From Lachnospiraceae bacterium (GTDB taxonomy: Bacteria > Bacillota > Clostridia > Lachnospirales > Lachnospiraceae), in assembly GCA_902363675.1 (NCBI GenBank), contig CABJAV010000013.1, positions 1 through 64,000 of the forward strand: a stretch of DNA of 64,000 nt. Reading direction: 5' to 3'. Positions 16,343 to 24,541 of this stretch are shown here, in pieces. The translations under genes were made by a program, and so were the position numbers. A model generated the notes under the pieces. That model was not told where the DNA came from and ran no database searches. It worked only from the letters and a program-made list of their open reading frames with translations. The stretch's first letter is position 1, and the number at the start of each line of letters is the position of its first letter.

Positions 16343-16993
16343 ATGGAGCATGATATTGGATGCAAAATCAAGGCAGCCCGAATTGAAAAAAAGCTGACGC
16401 AAGAACAGGTTGCCGAATTGTTGGGTGTGAGTCGTCAGACCATCTCAAATTGGGAAAATGAAAAATCCTATCCAGATATTATCAGCGTCATTAAAATGAG
16501 CGAATGCTACGATGTCTCTCTTGACTATCTATTGAAAGGAGAACAAAAAATGAAAAGCTATTATGATTATCTTGAAGAAAGTACGAATGTTGTGAAAAGC
16601 AATGCCAACAGAAACAAGATTATTACGATTCTCTCCTATCTCTTGATTTGGGCGTTTGCAATGATAGTGTTCTGGTTTTTTGCAAGTGGAAGTGACGCTA
16701 TGGGTTACAGTTTGATGTTTCTTTGGTTTATTCTTCCTATATCCACATTTATTGTATCTATTGTTATTGGTAAAAATAACTTTTGGGGAAAAGGAAAATG
16801 GGCATTCACTCTTTTCTTTGGCGTAATGTATATGCTTGCTGAATATGGCACATTCAAAATGGCAAACAACATTGCTTTTAACAAACTGAATGCCCCTGAC
16901 TTGGGAATGATTGTAGCCGGAGCAATAATCTCTGCAATCGGTATGTTGGTAGGTTCACTGTGGAATAAGAAACGCCACAATCAAAAAAAATAA
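16343..16993 (+). CDS. XRE regulator with C-terminal membrane domain
   Basis: A 216-residue protein with an N-terminal Cro/CI DNA-binding domain (residues 3-60, LTQEQVAELLGVSRQTISNWE, VSLDYLLKG) joined through a short linker to four hydrophobic segments (about 88-108, 115-136, 145-165, 180-203). Membrane-tethered XRE regulators of this layout are common in Bacillota, often beside resistance or transport genes. Ribosome site AAGGAGGT. It stands alone between its promoter (16290) and a terminator (17051-17097), convergent with the regulator on the other strand. Probably an accessory regulator of IME1; its targets are unknown. Confidence 0.85.
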   Translation: MEHDIGCKIKAARIEKKLTQEQVAELLGVSRQTISNWENEKSYPDIISVIKMSECYDVSLDYLLKGEQKMKSYYDYLEESTNVVKSNANRNKIITILSYLLIWAFAMIVFWFFASGSDAMGYSLMFLWFILPISTFIVSIVIGKNNFWGKGKWAFTLFFGVMYMLAEYGTFKMANNIAFNKLNAPDLGMIVAGAIISAIGMLVGSLWNKKRHNQKK

Positions 16994-17050
16994 GTAACAA
17001 GAAAAATCCCAACTTGTTATTCTGAAAATTTAACTGAATAACCACAGCAC

Positions 17051-17097
17051 AAACCGCTGCTACATGGAAGCTAACAAACCATGCAACAGCGGTTTTT
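17051..17097 (+). terminator. Terminator between convergent regulator genes
   Basis: AAACCGCTG (17051-17059) pairs with CAGCGGTTT (17087-17095), with an inner CATGG/CCATG pairing, and a T5 run. It ends the + strand unit; on the - strand it begins just past the stop of the 17100-17906 gene. Confidence 0.85.
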
Positions 17098-17099
17098 CT

Positions 17100-17906
17100 T
17101 TACCGTTTTTTCCTCTGACTGATAGGCGTTCCCATTTTCTTTGATTTTTTGAGAATCCGAATCAGCCAGCGAAATTCTTCGTCTGACAGATTTTTATAGT
17201 TGATACCAAGCTGCTTGCAGTAAAGAACAACCAGCTTTTCATCCCGACTGCCCTTGAAATTTTCGACTGCTTCCAGATTTTCTTTCAGTTCATCGGCAAC
17301 GGTAGTTTGGGGTGCGCTCTCGCTGTCCTTTTTGTGGGCTTCCCGAATATCCCGGATAATGAGATTGAGGTCATCCCGTACCATGTGGCTGAAATACTCA
17401 TCATCACTGATATGGGCAGCTTGCAGCACCTTTAAATGCGGGTCATCTTCGCCGGGGCGATACCGTTCAATGATTTCATGTCGGACGGTATCGACAAGGG
17501 CATTGAGGTTCTGAATCTGCATGGTGGCAATCCCATCCACATAAATCTCAATGTCCGCAAGAAACTTGATAAAGTCCTTATGGGTGGCAAGTTCGCAGAG
17601 CAGGCGGTTGTTAATCCGACCGCTTTTCAGGAGTGCCACCATTTCATCACTCAAATGCAGCTCCCTTAATGGCGTGTTGATCTCTGTCCTGTTCTCTGAC
17701 CGGCAAAAGAGATAATCGAGGGACACCCCATAAAAATCTGCCAGCAGGATAAGGTTGCCATGATTGATTTCCTTATAGTCATCTTTTTCATAACTGCCAA
17801 GAGCCGATTTTGAAATACCCGTTTGCTCTGCCAGTTCTTCCAGTTTTAATCCTTTGTTTAATCGTAAATCTTTTAGCCGTTCCTGTATTGTAGTAGCTCC
17901 GTTCAT
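17100..17906 (-). CDS. XRE-family regulator (only clear minus-strand gene)
   Basis: A 268-residue protein starting MNGATTIQERL. The frame extends upstream to 17966, but the ATG at 17906 has AAAGGGGGAGC eight bases before it. Residues 6-66 are a Cro/CI domain (KLEELAEQTGISKSALGSYE, VSLDYLFCRSE). The rest is a helical domain of unknown function with a basic end (KKSKKMGTPISQRKKR). Divergent from the genes to its right and convergent with those to its left, it is placed like the master repressor of a mobile element. An inverted repeat over its -10 box suggests self-regulation. Confidence 0.87.
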   Translation of the reverse strand: MNGATTIQERLKDLRLNKGLKLEELAEQTGISKSALGSYEKDDYKEINHGNLILLADFYGVSLDYLFCRSENRTEINTPLRELHLSDEMVALLKSGRINNRLLCELATHKDFIKFLADIEIYVDGIATMQIQNLNALVDTVRHEIIERYRPGEDDPHLKVLQAAHISDDEYFSHMVRDDLNLIIRDIREAHKKDSESAPQTTVADELKENLEAVENFKGSRDEKLVVLYCKQLGINYKNLSDEEFRWLIRILKKSKKMGTPISQRKKR

Positions 17907-17945
17907 TGAAGCAGCTCCCCCTTTTTGACAACATATATAACCGTT

Positions 17946-17969
17946 GAATTGATTATACCATATCAATTC
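17946..17969 (-). promoter_or_regulatory. Promoter and operator of the minus-strand regulator
   Basis: On the minus strand TATAAT (complement of 17952-17957) is preceded by TGG, an extended -10. The inverted repeat GAATTGAT (17946-17953) / ATCAATTC (17962-17969) covers it, a likely self-repression site. Confidence 0.6.
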
Positions 17970-18390
17970 CGCAATCGTGGAAATTTCTGATTTTTACCCC
18001 TGATTCCTACTTTGTGGACATACGGCACAGGGCACAAAAATGTTCTATGATACAGGTAGTTCATCGATGGATTATTCCAATCGAATGACCAGCCTGTGTG
18101 GGATATGCTTCCCTGGCGATGTAGCGCCATGACTTTTGGCAGGGATATGGAGGAACCCTGACCGAAACGAGCGTACCAAAGGGAGCGATACGCCGCTGTG
18201 AGATTCAGGGGAGGAACGACACCGGGGAGAACTGGCGAACTGACACCGAAATGATACCGAAACACGACAATCTGATAGGGGGACAGTCTACCCTATCGCT
18301 GATACTTCGGGAGATTTTAAGCGGCTCTATGGCTGTAATTTTGCCGAAAATCGCCCCGAAACCATACACTAAAACGGGAGAAAACACAAT
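17970..18390 (+). other. 421-bp gene-free region of IME1
   Basis: No credible gene. It contains a hairpin GATAGGG (18274-18280) / CCCTATC (18291-18297), several ACCGAAA motifs (18244-18262), and near its end GCCGAAAATCGCCCCGA (18343-18359), which recurs with small changes at 49231-49250 ahead of the matching small gene of IME2. The stretch may be the 5' leader or replication origin of the element. A structured RNA is possible, but I recognise no known family. Confidence 0.4.
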
Positions 18391-18579
18391 ATGCCGAGAA
18401 TGAGCAAAAAAAGGAAGCATGAGCTTTCCTTTTACCTCAATGACCGGGGGCGTGTCACTTACAACGAATTATGCCGGAAATGCCAGCATGGGTGCAGGCA
18501 GAGCTTCCGGGCGGTTGTGATTGACTGCCCTCATTATTTATCCAAACGAGCCAAGAAAAAGGAGGAACACACAGAATGA
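18391..18579 (+). CDS. Small Cys-rich element protein (also in IME2)
   Basis: A 62-residue basic protein, MPRMSKKRKHELSFYLNDRG, with cysteines in a C-x2-C-x3-C arrangement (CRKCQHGC) and a fourth in VIDCPHYL, suggesting a zinc site. A close relative begins MPRMSKKRKQEWALFLNERN at 49322 in IME2 (about 60% alike by eye). In both elements it precedes a replication gene by a short overlap, here 4 bases. It may act in replication or its control. Start ATG with GGGAGAAAAC upstream, a modest ribosome site. Confidence 0.75.
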   Translation: MPRMSKKRKHELSFYLNDRGRVTYNELCRKCQHGCRQSFRAVVIDCPHYLSKRAKKKEEHTE

Positions 18580-18917
18580 ATTTTGAATTTATGACGATAG
18601 ACACACCACTGCCGCCCTGTATGCCATTTCCCAGAGCATTGACAGGGTTTCCAGTCAGCAGCACCGCAAAGGTCATGTACTGCCGGATGTTAGACGCTAT
18701 ACTATCCAAAGGGCAGGAGGACGAGAACGGAATCCTGTTTGTCTGCTTCCCTGTCACAGCCATTGCCGCAGTCCTGTCCCGCAGCCCCATGACGGTCAAG
18801 CGTTCTCTGAATGAACTGGAAACTGCCGGACTTATCATGCGGGTGCGTCAGGGCATTGGAGAACCAAACAGGATTTATGTGCTGATACCGGGAAAGGAGG
18901 ATACTGCCCTTGCCTGA
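18576..18917 (+). CDS. RepA_N-like winged-helix replication protein
   Basis: A 113-residue protein starting MNFEFMTIDTPLPPCMPFPR. The pattern STAKVMYCRMLDAILSKG, FPVTAIAAVLSRSPMTVKRSLNELETAGLIMRVRQGIGEPNRIYV is a winged helix like the N-terminal domain of RepA_N initiators, without the C-terminal part. It overlaps the preceding gene by 4 bases and the next by 8, with AAGGAGG ahead of its start. In IME1 it likely supports replication of the excised circle together with the primase and VapE-type protein, but a purely regulatory role is possible. Confidence 0.72.
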   Translation: MNFEFMTIDTPLPPCMPFPRALTGFPVSSTAKVMYCRMLDAILSKGQEDENGILFVCFPVTAIAAVLSRSPMTVKRSLNELETAGLIMRVRQGIGEPNRIYVLIPGKEDTALA

Positions 18918-19206
18918 TACCTCAAAGCTGGAAAAGCTCAACCGGGAGTTGGAGAAAAGCGAAAAGAAACTGCGGAAAGCAATCAATGATGAAAAGGCAT
19001 TGCAGCACCAGCTAAAGCAGCTTACCCGAAAGGAACGGAGGCATCGGCTCTGTACCCGTGGCGGTATGCTGGAAAGTTTTCTGCAAGAGCCGGAACGCCT
19101 GACAGATGATGATGTCATGCTGCTGTTGAAACTCATTTTTCACAGGCAGGACACGCAGGAACTGTTGAAAAAACTGCTGGAACGGGAGAAGCCGGAAAAC
19201 CCTTAG
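18910..19206 (+). CDS. DUF3847 family protein
   Basis: A 98-residue protein read from TTG (18910) after GGAAAGGAGG. An N-terminal coiled coil (LEKLNRELEKSEKKLRKA) leads to KERRHRLCTRGGMLESFLQ and a helical end, which is the DUF3847 pattern as I recall it. These proteins lie directly upstream of the oriT and MobQ relaxase in Bacillota mobile elements, so an accessory role in the relaxosome (MobC-like) is plausible but unproven. The predicted oriT starts right at its stop codon. Confidence 0.78.
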   Translation: MPDTSKLEKLNRELEKSEKKLRKAINDEKALQHQLKQLTRKERRHRLCTRGGMLESFLQEPERLTDDDVMLLLKLIFHRQDTQELLKKLLEREKPENP

Positions 19207-19430
19207 TTTACTAAGGGCGCAATTATACACCACCCAGAGGTTGGTGCATTGCGTTCTCCGAAGGCTCCTCGCCGGAGGGCTGTGATTTTCCGCAGTCATG
19301 GTCTGCTCCAAATCAAACAGGGGACGCTACGCTTCCCCTGCGCTGGCTGCCGCCAGCTACCCTTTTGTGGACTTGCCATCTGGGGACACCTTGCGTTGTA
19401 AGCTGTTCCCAGCCGACAAGTTTTACAGAA
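19207..19430 (+). other. oriT: Predicted oriT of IME1 (MobQ type)
   Basis: The stretch AAGGGCGCAATTATA (19213-19227) is, on the other strand, close to the RSF1010-type nic sequence TAAGTGCGCCCT. It is followed by nested inverted repeats: CGCAAT (19218-19223) / ATTGCG (19248-19253) outside and CACC/GGTG inside, then CTCCG/CGGAG. The position just upstream of the MobQ gene's usual place fits. A MerR-type gene (19552-20400) now separates it from the relaxase. The rest to 19430 holds no gene. Confidence 0.55.
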
Positions 19431-19490
19431 TCAGTTTTCTGTCTTTTGAGAAGAAATGAAAAATGTTATACTAAAAAATGAAAATGCCTA

Positions 19491-19521
19491 TTGACTCTCA
19501 CGGAACGTCATAGATTAAAGT
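19491..19521 (+). promoter_or_regulatory. MerR-type promoter/operator
   Basis: TTGACT (19491-19496) and TAAAGT (19516-19521) are 19 bases apart, the overlong spacing that MerR-family activators correct. The spacer holds the partial dyad CTCACGGAACGTCATAG, similar to known MerR/TipA operators. It should control the gene at 19552. Confidence 0.7.
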
Positions 19522-19551
19522 TACCTTATCAGGAACAGGAGGTCAGCAGCT

Positions 19552-20400
19552 ATGAGGACAGTAAAAGAAATATCAGATTTAACAGGTATCAGCGTTCGCA
19601 CGCTTCACTATTATGATGAAATCGGGTTGTTAAAGCCAACAGAAAAAAGTGATGCGGGATACCGGCTTTATGACGATAAGGCACTGGAAACATTACAACA
19701 GATTTTATTTTTCCGTGAGTTTGATATCTCCTTGAAAGAAATCAAAGCTGTTTTGGACAATCCGGCTCTTGAAAGAAATCAGATTCTACAAGTACAGCGA
19801 AAAATGTTGGTAACAAAGAAAGAACGAATGGAACGTCTGATTGCCAGCATTGATGACATTCTGAAAGGAGAGAACAAAATGGATTTTACAATTTTTACCA
19901 AAACAGAAGTAGAAGAAATGTTCCAAACCATGCTTGAGCATATGCCGGAGAATATGAGAAACATTGCAATTAAAGAATTTGGTAGCATTGAACAATGGAA
20001 AAAGCATTATATGGAAGTCGTATCTTCGGAAGAAATGCAGAAAGGCTATGCAAAGGTAGTTGAATGGTATGGTGGAAAGGACAAGTTTCTGTCTGTTGCC
20101 CGAACTCCCGTCAGCAAAGAAGTTGCAGAAAGCTATAACAAACGGATAGAAGCGATTTTGCAAAAACTGATTGCAAAACAGAATTGTGACATAGATTCTT
20201 TTGAAGTAAAAGAGCTTGTTGGAGAATATGGCTTTGTTATGAAACAGCTTGCCCAGATAAAAGAAGAAAAAGGCTTTATGATGGCACAGGCGCAGTATTA
20301 CCGCAATGAACAAATCAAACCAATGATAGACGAAAAATACGGTGAAGGGGCTTCTGATTTCTTTGCACAGGCAATAGAAAACTATTATAAAGTTAAGTAA
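19552..20400 (+). CDS. MerR-family activator with TipAS-like domain
   Basis: A 282-residue regulator. Residues 1-70 are the MerR winged helix (MRTVKEISDLTGISVRTLHY YDEIGLL region), followed by a dimerization helix to about 110 and a C-terminal domain (about 115-282) with FTKTEVEEMFQTMLEHMPE and FFAQAIENYYKVK, like the antibiotic-binding TipAS domain. Such proteins sense thiopeptides or other small drugs and turn on their own gene. It has its own MerR-type promoter and a terminator after it, and sits between oriT and the relaxase gene, so it is probably a later addition (cargo). Ribosome site AACAGGAGG. Confidence 0.85.
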   Translation: MRTVKEISDLTGISVRTLHYYDEIGLLKPTEKSDAGYRLYDDKALETLQQILFFREFDISLKEIKAVLDNPALERNQILQVQRKMLVTKKERMERLIASIDDILKGENKMDFTIFTKTEVEEMFQTMLEHMPENMRNIAIKEFGSIEQWKKHYMEVVSSEEMQKGYAKVVEWYGGKDKFLSVARTPVSKEVAESYNKRIEAILQKLIAKQNCDIDSFEVKELVGEYGFVMKQLAQIKEEKGFMMAQAQYYRNEQIKPMIDEKYGEGASDFFAQAIENYYKVK

Positions 20401-20444
20401 TCTTGAATTTTAACTAAATACCCGCCGCCCCCAGCGGCACACCA

Positions 20445-20479
20445 AGCAGGAAATCTGAAAAAGGTCTCCTGCTTTTTTT
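20445..20479 (+). terminator. Intrinsic terminator after the MerR-type gene
   Basis: AGCAGGA (20445-20451) pairs with TCCTGCT (20467-20473), followed by T6-7. It separates the MerR-type unit from the relaxase operon. Confidence 0.85.
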
Positions 20480-20509
20480 ATACCTAAAATCGGAAAGGAG
20501 GAACACTAA

Positions 20510-22084
20510 ATGCCCTGTCCACACAATCAAATCTCCATCGTCCAGCGTAGCAACCGCCAGTCTGCTGTTGCCGCCGCTGCTTACCAAAGCGGCGAAAAGC
20601 TGTTCTGTGAATACGACCAGCAAGTGAAGCACTACCCAGAAAAGCGTGGTATCGTCCATAATGAAATCCTGCTCCCGGCAAATGCCCCGCCAGAGTATGC
20701 AGACCGCAATACCTTATGGAACGCCGCCGAAGCTGTTGAGAAGCAATGGAACTCCCAGCTTGCAAGGCGGTGGGTGCTTTCCATTCCCAGAGAGATACCG
20801 CCCGACCAGTACGCCGCCCTTGTCCGGGATTTCTGCAATCAGCAGTTTGTTTCCAAAGGAATGTGCGTGGATTTTGCCATCCATGACAAAGGGGACGGAA
20901 ACCCTCACGCTCATGTCATGCTGACTATGCGGGCAATGGATGAACATGGGAAATGGCTTCCCAAGAGCCGCAAGGTTTATGACCTTGACGAGAACGGGGA
21001 ACGGATAAAACTTCCGTCCGGCAGATGGAAAAGTCACAAGGAAGATACGGTTGACTGGAACGACCGCAAGTATTGTGAAATCTGGCGGCATGAATGGGAG
21101 ATCATCCAGAACCGCTATCTGGAAGCCAACAACCGCCCGGAGCGGGTGGATCTCCGTTCTTATGAAAGACAGGGGCTTGATATTATCCCTACCGTCCATG
21201 AGGGTGCTGCTGTCCGGCAGATGGAAAAGCGAGGGATTCAGACCAACATCGGAAATCTGAACCGGGAAATCAAAGCCGCCAACAGCCTGATGAAGTCTAT
21301 CCGGCAGCTTATTAAAAATCTCAAAGGCTGGATTATCGAGCTTAGTGAAAAACGAAAAGAACTGCTTGCGGAAAAAGCTGCGGAGGAAGCGGTATTTCTT
21401 CCCAATCTGTTGATGAAGTACATGGAGGTACGAAAGGCAGAACGGAGCGACTGGACACGGGCGGGACAAAACCGTGGAACTTCCAAAGACTTAAAGGCAG
21501 TCAGCGAAGCCCTGTCCTATCTTCAGAGAAAGGGACTTTCCACCGTGGAGGATTTGGAAAACTTTATAGAAACGTCCGGGAAATCTGCCGCCGACTACCG
21601 AAAGCAGATGAAGCCAAAGGAAACCCGCAGCAACGTGATTGACGCTATCCTTGCCGCCCGGACGGACTGTAAGGAATGTAAGCCCGTTTATGAGAAATAC
21701 CAGAAGATATTTTTCAAGAAAACTAAGGAAAAATTCAAGCTGGAACACCCGGAGGTTGCCCGGTTTGAGAAAGCCAGTGCCTACCTTGCCAAGCACCCGG
21801 ATGATAAGGACAGCACGAAAAAGGAGCTTTTGCAGGAACAGGCGAAGCTTGTGGGCGAAATCGCAGACTTGAAAGTACCGTTGACCGAGGTGCAGGAAGA
21901 TTTGAAGAAGCTGCGGGACATCCGCTACTGGGTACGGAAAGCCACACCCGGCACAGAGGAAAGCAAAGAGCCGCCCAAGAAGCAGCCCCTCAAAGAAGTC
22001 TTGCAGGATAAGGCTGACGAGAAGAAAGCACAGAAAAACGCCCCGGCGCAGACGAAACACAAACAACAGGATATGGAACTTTAA
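20510..22084 (+). CDS. mobA: MobQ-family (MobA/MobL) relaxase
   Basis: Nicks oriT and leads the single strand through the mating channel. In 524 residues the N-terminal domain has the conserved AAAAYQSGEKL (about 20-30), catalytic-tyrosine region near the N-terminus, and the metal-binding NPHAHVMLT with His133 and His135. The C-terminal half is charged and coiled-coil, ending in a Lys/Pro-rich tail. A good ribosome site (AAAGGAGG) precedes the ATG. It heads the relaxase-primase-VapE operon of IME1, and the oriT candidate lies 1.1 kb upstream at 19207. Confidence 0.93.
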   Translation: MPCPHNQISIVQRSNRQSAVAAAAYQSGEKLFCEYDQQVKHYPEKRGIVHNEILLPANAPPEYADRNTLWNAAEAVEKQWNSQLARRWVLSIPREIPPDQYAALVRDFCNQQFVSKGMCVDFAIHDKGDGNPHAHVMLTMRAMDEHGKWLPKSRKVYDLDENGERIKLPSGRWKSHKEDTVDWNDRKYCEIWRHEWEIIQNRYLEANNRPERVDLRSYERQGLDIIPTVHEGAAVRQMEKRGIQTNIGNLNREIKAANSLMKSIRQLIKNLKGWIIELSEKRKELLAEKAAEEAVFLPNLLMKYMEVRKAERSDWTRAGQNRGTSKDLKAVSEALSYLQRKGLSTVEDLENFIETSGKSAADYRKQMKPKETRSNVIDAILAARTDCKECKPVYEKYQKIFFKKTKEKFKLEHPEVARFEKASAYLAKHPDDKDSTKKELLQEQAKLVGEIADLKVPLTEVQEDLKKLRDIRYWVRKATPGTEESKEPPKKQPLKEVLQDKADEKKAQKNAPAQTKHKQQDMEL

Positions 22085-22150
22085 CAGGCACTTGCCATTT
22101 TCAGATTGAGAATGATAAGTGCCTTTTCTTTTTTACAAGGAGGAATTGAT

Positions 22151-22795
22151 TTGAATGTATTTGAAGCTGTGAAGCAGTCCGTTACGACAAGACAGGCTGC
22201 GGAGCATTACGGAATCCGGGTAAACAGAAACGGGATGGCTTGCTGCCCGTTCCACAACGATAAGACCCCCAGCATGAAGCTGGACAAGCGTTTCCACTGC
22301 TTCGGATGTGGTGCAGATGGGGATGTGATTGATTTTGTAGCTGCCCTGTACGGGCTGGGGAAAAAGGAAGCCGCCGCACAGTTGGCGAGTGACTTCGGGC
22401 TTGCCTATGAGGACTGGAAGCCACCGGGCAGGGCAAGGAAGCCCAAGCCCCGGCAGAAATCCCCGGAAGAACAGTTCCGGGAAGCAAAGGCACATTGCTT
22501 CCGTGTCCTTGCCGATTATCTACACCTCTTACGGGTATGGAAAACCGACTATGCCCCGCACTCCCCGGAGGAAGCGTTTCATCCCCGGTTCGTGGAAGCC
22601 TTGCAGAAGCAAGCCCATGTGGAATATCTGCTGGATGTGCTGCTGTTCGGGGAGACAGAGGAAAAAGCGGTTTTGATTATGGACTACGGAAAGGATGTGA
22701 TACAGCTTGAACAGCGAATGGCAGAGCTTGCAGCCGCAGACGCAGCAAGAACTAAAAAACACCATGAACGCCATGCAGCCGCCCCAGAGCGTTGA
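22151..22795 (+). CDS. CHC2 zinc-finger DNA primase
   Basis: A 214-residue protein. I start it at TTG 22151 (AAGGAGGA upstream); the longer frame from 22106 has no ribosome site. The zinc finger CCPFHNDKTPS...FHCFGCGADGD at residues 31-60 is the CHC2 domain of bacterial primases. The TOPRIM part is missing, so this is a short primase or a zinc-finger subunit acting with the downstream VapE-type protein. It overlaps that gene by 89 bases in another frame. Probably primes replication or second-strand synthesis of IME1 DNA. Confidence 0.85.
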   Translation: MNVFEAVKQSVTTRQAAEHYGIRVNRNGMACCPFHNDKTPSMKLDKRFHCFGCGADGDVIDFVAALYGLGKKEAAAQLASDFGLAYEDWKPPGRARKPKPRQKSPEEQFREAKAHCFRVLADYLHLLRVWKTDYAPHSPEEAFHPRFVEALQKQAHVEYLLDVLLFGETEEKAVLIMDYGKDVIQLEQRMAELAAADAARTKKHHERHAAAPER

Positions 22796-24101
22796 GGAAG
22801 TAAAGGCAACTCTGGAAACCACCGAGAAAGGCGGCGTCCGCCAGAGCATACGGAACTGCCTGACCGTATTCCAGCGTGACCCTGTGCTTGCCGGGGCAAT
22901 CGCCTACAACATCCTGACCGACCGCAAGGACATCATAAAGCCCATCGGTTTTCACAGAGAAAGCACAGCCCTGACCGATACGGACATGAAGTATCTGCTT
23001 CTCTATCTGGAGGAAACCTACGGGCTTACCAGTGAGAAAAAGATTGAAACCGCCATCGGGATTGTGGCGAATGAGAATAAGTACCACCCCATCCGGGATT
23101 TTCTGAACAGCCTTGCATGGGACGGGACTGAGCGCATCCGCTTCTGTCTGCGGCACTTTCTGGGAGCTGATGTGGACGATTACACCTATGAAGCCTTGAA
23201 GCTGTTCATGCTGGGGGCGATTACAAGGGCATTTAAGCCCGGAAGCAAGTTTGAAATCATGCTGTGTCTGGTAGGCGGTCAGGGGGCTGGCAAATCCACC
23301 TTCTTCCGGCTGCTGGCAGTCCGGGACGAGTGGTTTTCCGATGATTTGCGGAAGCTGGACGATGATAACGTGTACCGCAAGCTGCAAGGTCACTGGATAA
23401 TTGAAATGTCGGAAATGATGGCAACCGCCAATGCCAAGAGCATTGAGGAAATCAAGTCCTTTCTAAGCCGCCAGAAAGAGGTTTACAAAATTCCCTATGA
23501 AACTCACCCGGCAGACCGCCCCCGTCAATGCGTGTTCGGCGGCACTTCCAACGCCCTTGACTTTCTCCCCCTTGACCGTTCCGGCAACCGCCGATTTATC
23601 CCGGTCATGGTGTACCCGGAGCAAGCCGAGGTTCACATTTTGGAGGACGAAGCCGCTTCCAGAGCCTATATCAGCCAGATGTGGGCGGAAGCAATGGAGA
23701 TTTACCGAAGCGGCATGTTCAAGCTGTCATTCAGCCCAGCCATGCAGCGGTATCTCAAAGAACACCAGCGGGATTTTATGCCGGAGGACACCAAAGCCGG
23801 GATGATACAGGCTTACCTTGATAAGTACACCGGGGAAACGGTCTGCTCCAAGCAGCTCTACAAGGAAGCCTTAAACCACACCTTTGATGAGCCGAAGCAA
23901 TGGGAAATCCGGGAAATCAACGAGATAATGAACCAGTGCATTACCGGGTGGAACTACTTTTCCAATCCGAGGATGTTTGCGGAATACGGCAGACAAAAGG
24001 GCTGGGAGCGTGAAATCCCGGCAACGGACACCGACAACCCGCCCGAAAAATCTATGGACGGTTTTGTGGAGGTCACAGAGCAGATGGAGCTTCCATTCTG
24101 A
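22707..24101 (+). CDS. VapE-type (virulence-associated E) ATPase
   Basis: A 464-residue SF3/primase-helicase-like ATPase. Walker A GGQGAGKS is at residues 190-197 and the Walker B-like WIIEMSEMM follows; KEVYKIPYETHPADRPRQCV and FGGTSNALDFLPLDRSGNRR are typical VapE motifs. It probably opens the DNA of the excised element at replication. The TTG start at 22707 has AAGGAT ten bases ahead; ATG 22764 is an alternative without a ribosome site. It overlaps the primase gene, and repeats after its end may be the origin. Confidence 0.88.
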   Translation: MNSEWQSLQPQTQQELKNTMNAMQPPQSVEEVKATLETTEKGGVRQSIRNCLTVFQRDPVLAGAIAYNILTDRKDIIKPIGFHRESTALTDTDMKYLLLYLEETYGLTSEKKIETAIGIVANENKYHPIRDFLNSLAWDGTERIRFCLRHFLGADVDDYTYEALKLFMLGAITRAFKPGSKFEIMLCLVGGQGAGKSTFFRLLAVRDEWFSDDLRKLDDDNVYRKLQGHWIIEMSEMMATANAKSIEEIKSFLSRQKEVYKIPYETHPADRPRQCVFGGTSNALDFLPLDRSGNRRFIPVMVYPEQAEVHILEDEAASRAYISQMWAEAMEIYRSGMFKLSFSPAMQRYLKEHQRDFMPEDTKAGMIQAYLDKYTGETVCSKQLYKEALNHTFDEPKQWEIREINEIMNQCITGWNYFSNPRMFAEYGRQKGWEREIPATDTDNPPEKSMDGFVEVTEQMELPF

Positions 24102-24112
24102 AAATGACAGCC

Positions 24113-24303
24113 CGTTGCCGACTTCGTTGCTATCCCGTTGCCGAGCCGGTTGCCGGGGAAAATCCCTTATTTCCGGGCTTTTTCCCTCTCTGACAACCAA
24201 AACAACAGAAAAATAAAAGAAAAGTATAAATAGTAATCAACGCCAGATTGAGATTGTTTGCAAGGTCTTTTGAAGCCCGTTGCCGGACTTCGTTGCCGAC
24301 CGT
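24113..24303 (+). repeat. Iteron-like GTTGCCG repeats downstream of the VapE-type gene
   Basis: GTTGC(CG) occurs six times: as CCCGTTGCCGACTTCGTTGC (24111-24130), CCCGTTGCCGAG and CCGGTTGCCGGG (24134-24156), and CCCGTTGCCGGACTTCGTTG (24278-24297) plus CCGAC. The first and last blocks are nearly the same 21-base unit 167 bases apart. An AT-rich stretch lies between (24190-24260), the usual make-up of a replication origin. GCCGGGGAAA/TTTCCGGGC with T5 (24152-24183) inside it could also end the operon. Confidence 0.6.
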
Positions 24304-24343
24304 TCTCTGTCTGGCTATTTTCATGTATGGAGGATAACTGCCT

Positions 24344-24541
24344 ATGGCGAAAAATAAGACCAAGATTGAAGTGACAACCGTATTTGACGGGGAACTGGAC
24401 GCCACCGATGTGTTCGTCAGCCTGATTTCCCAGAAATACGGCAAAACAAATACAAAAGAATATCTTGCTAAAAAGAAAGATTTGAAGTATAATGAAGATG
24501 AGGTTCAACAGAGCCAGATACCGTCTGGATTGTGTGGGTAA
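24344..24541 (+). CDS. Small protein ahead of the serine recombinase
   Basis: A 65-residue protein (MAKNKTKIEVTTVFDGELDA, ISQKYGKTNTKEYLAKKKD). The ribosome site TATGGAGGA precedes the ATG. It ends one base before the recombinase ATG, so the two are almost certainly co-translated, suggesting a role in control of recombination (for example a directionality factor). I do not recognise a named family; it does not look like TnpW. Its charge is near neutral, with no Cys pair or membrane span. Confidence 0.7.
   Translation: MAKNKTKIEVTTVFDGELDATDVFVSLISQKYGKTNTKEYLAKKKDLKYNEDEVQQSQIPSGLCG

Noticed and set aside
17970-18390. Possible riboswitch or structured regulatory RNA
   Set aside because: Several hairpins can be drawn, but none matches a family I know, so it is only described as gene-free.
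20714-21469. 251-codon minus-strand open frame opposite the MobQ gene
   Set aside because: A shadow of the GC-rich relaxase gene; no start signal and no recognisable domain.
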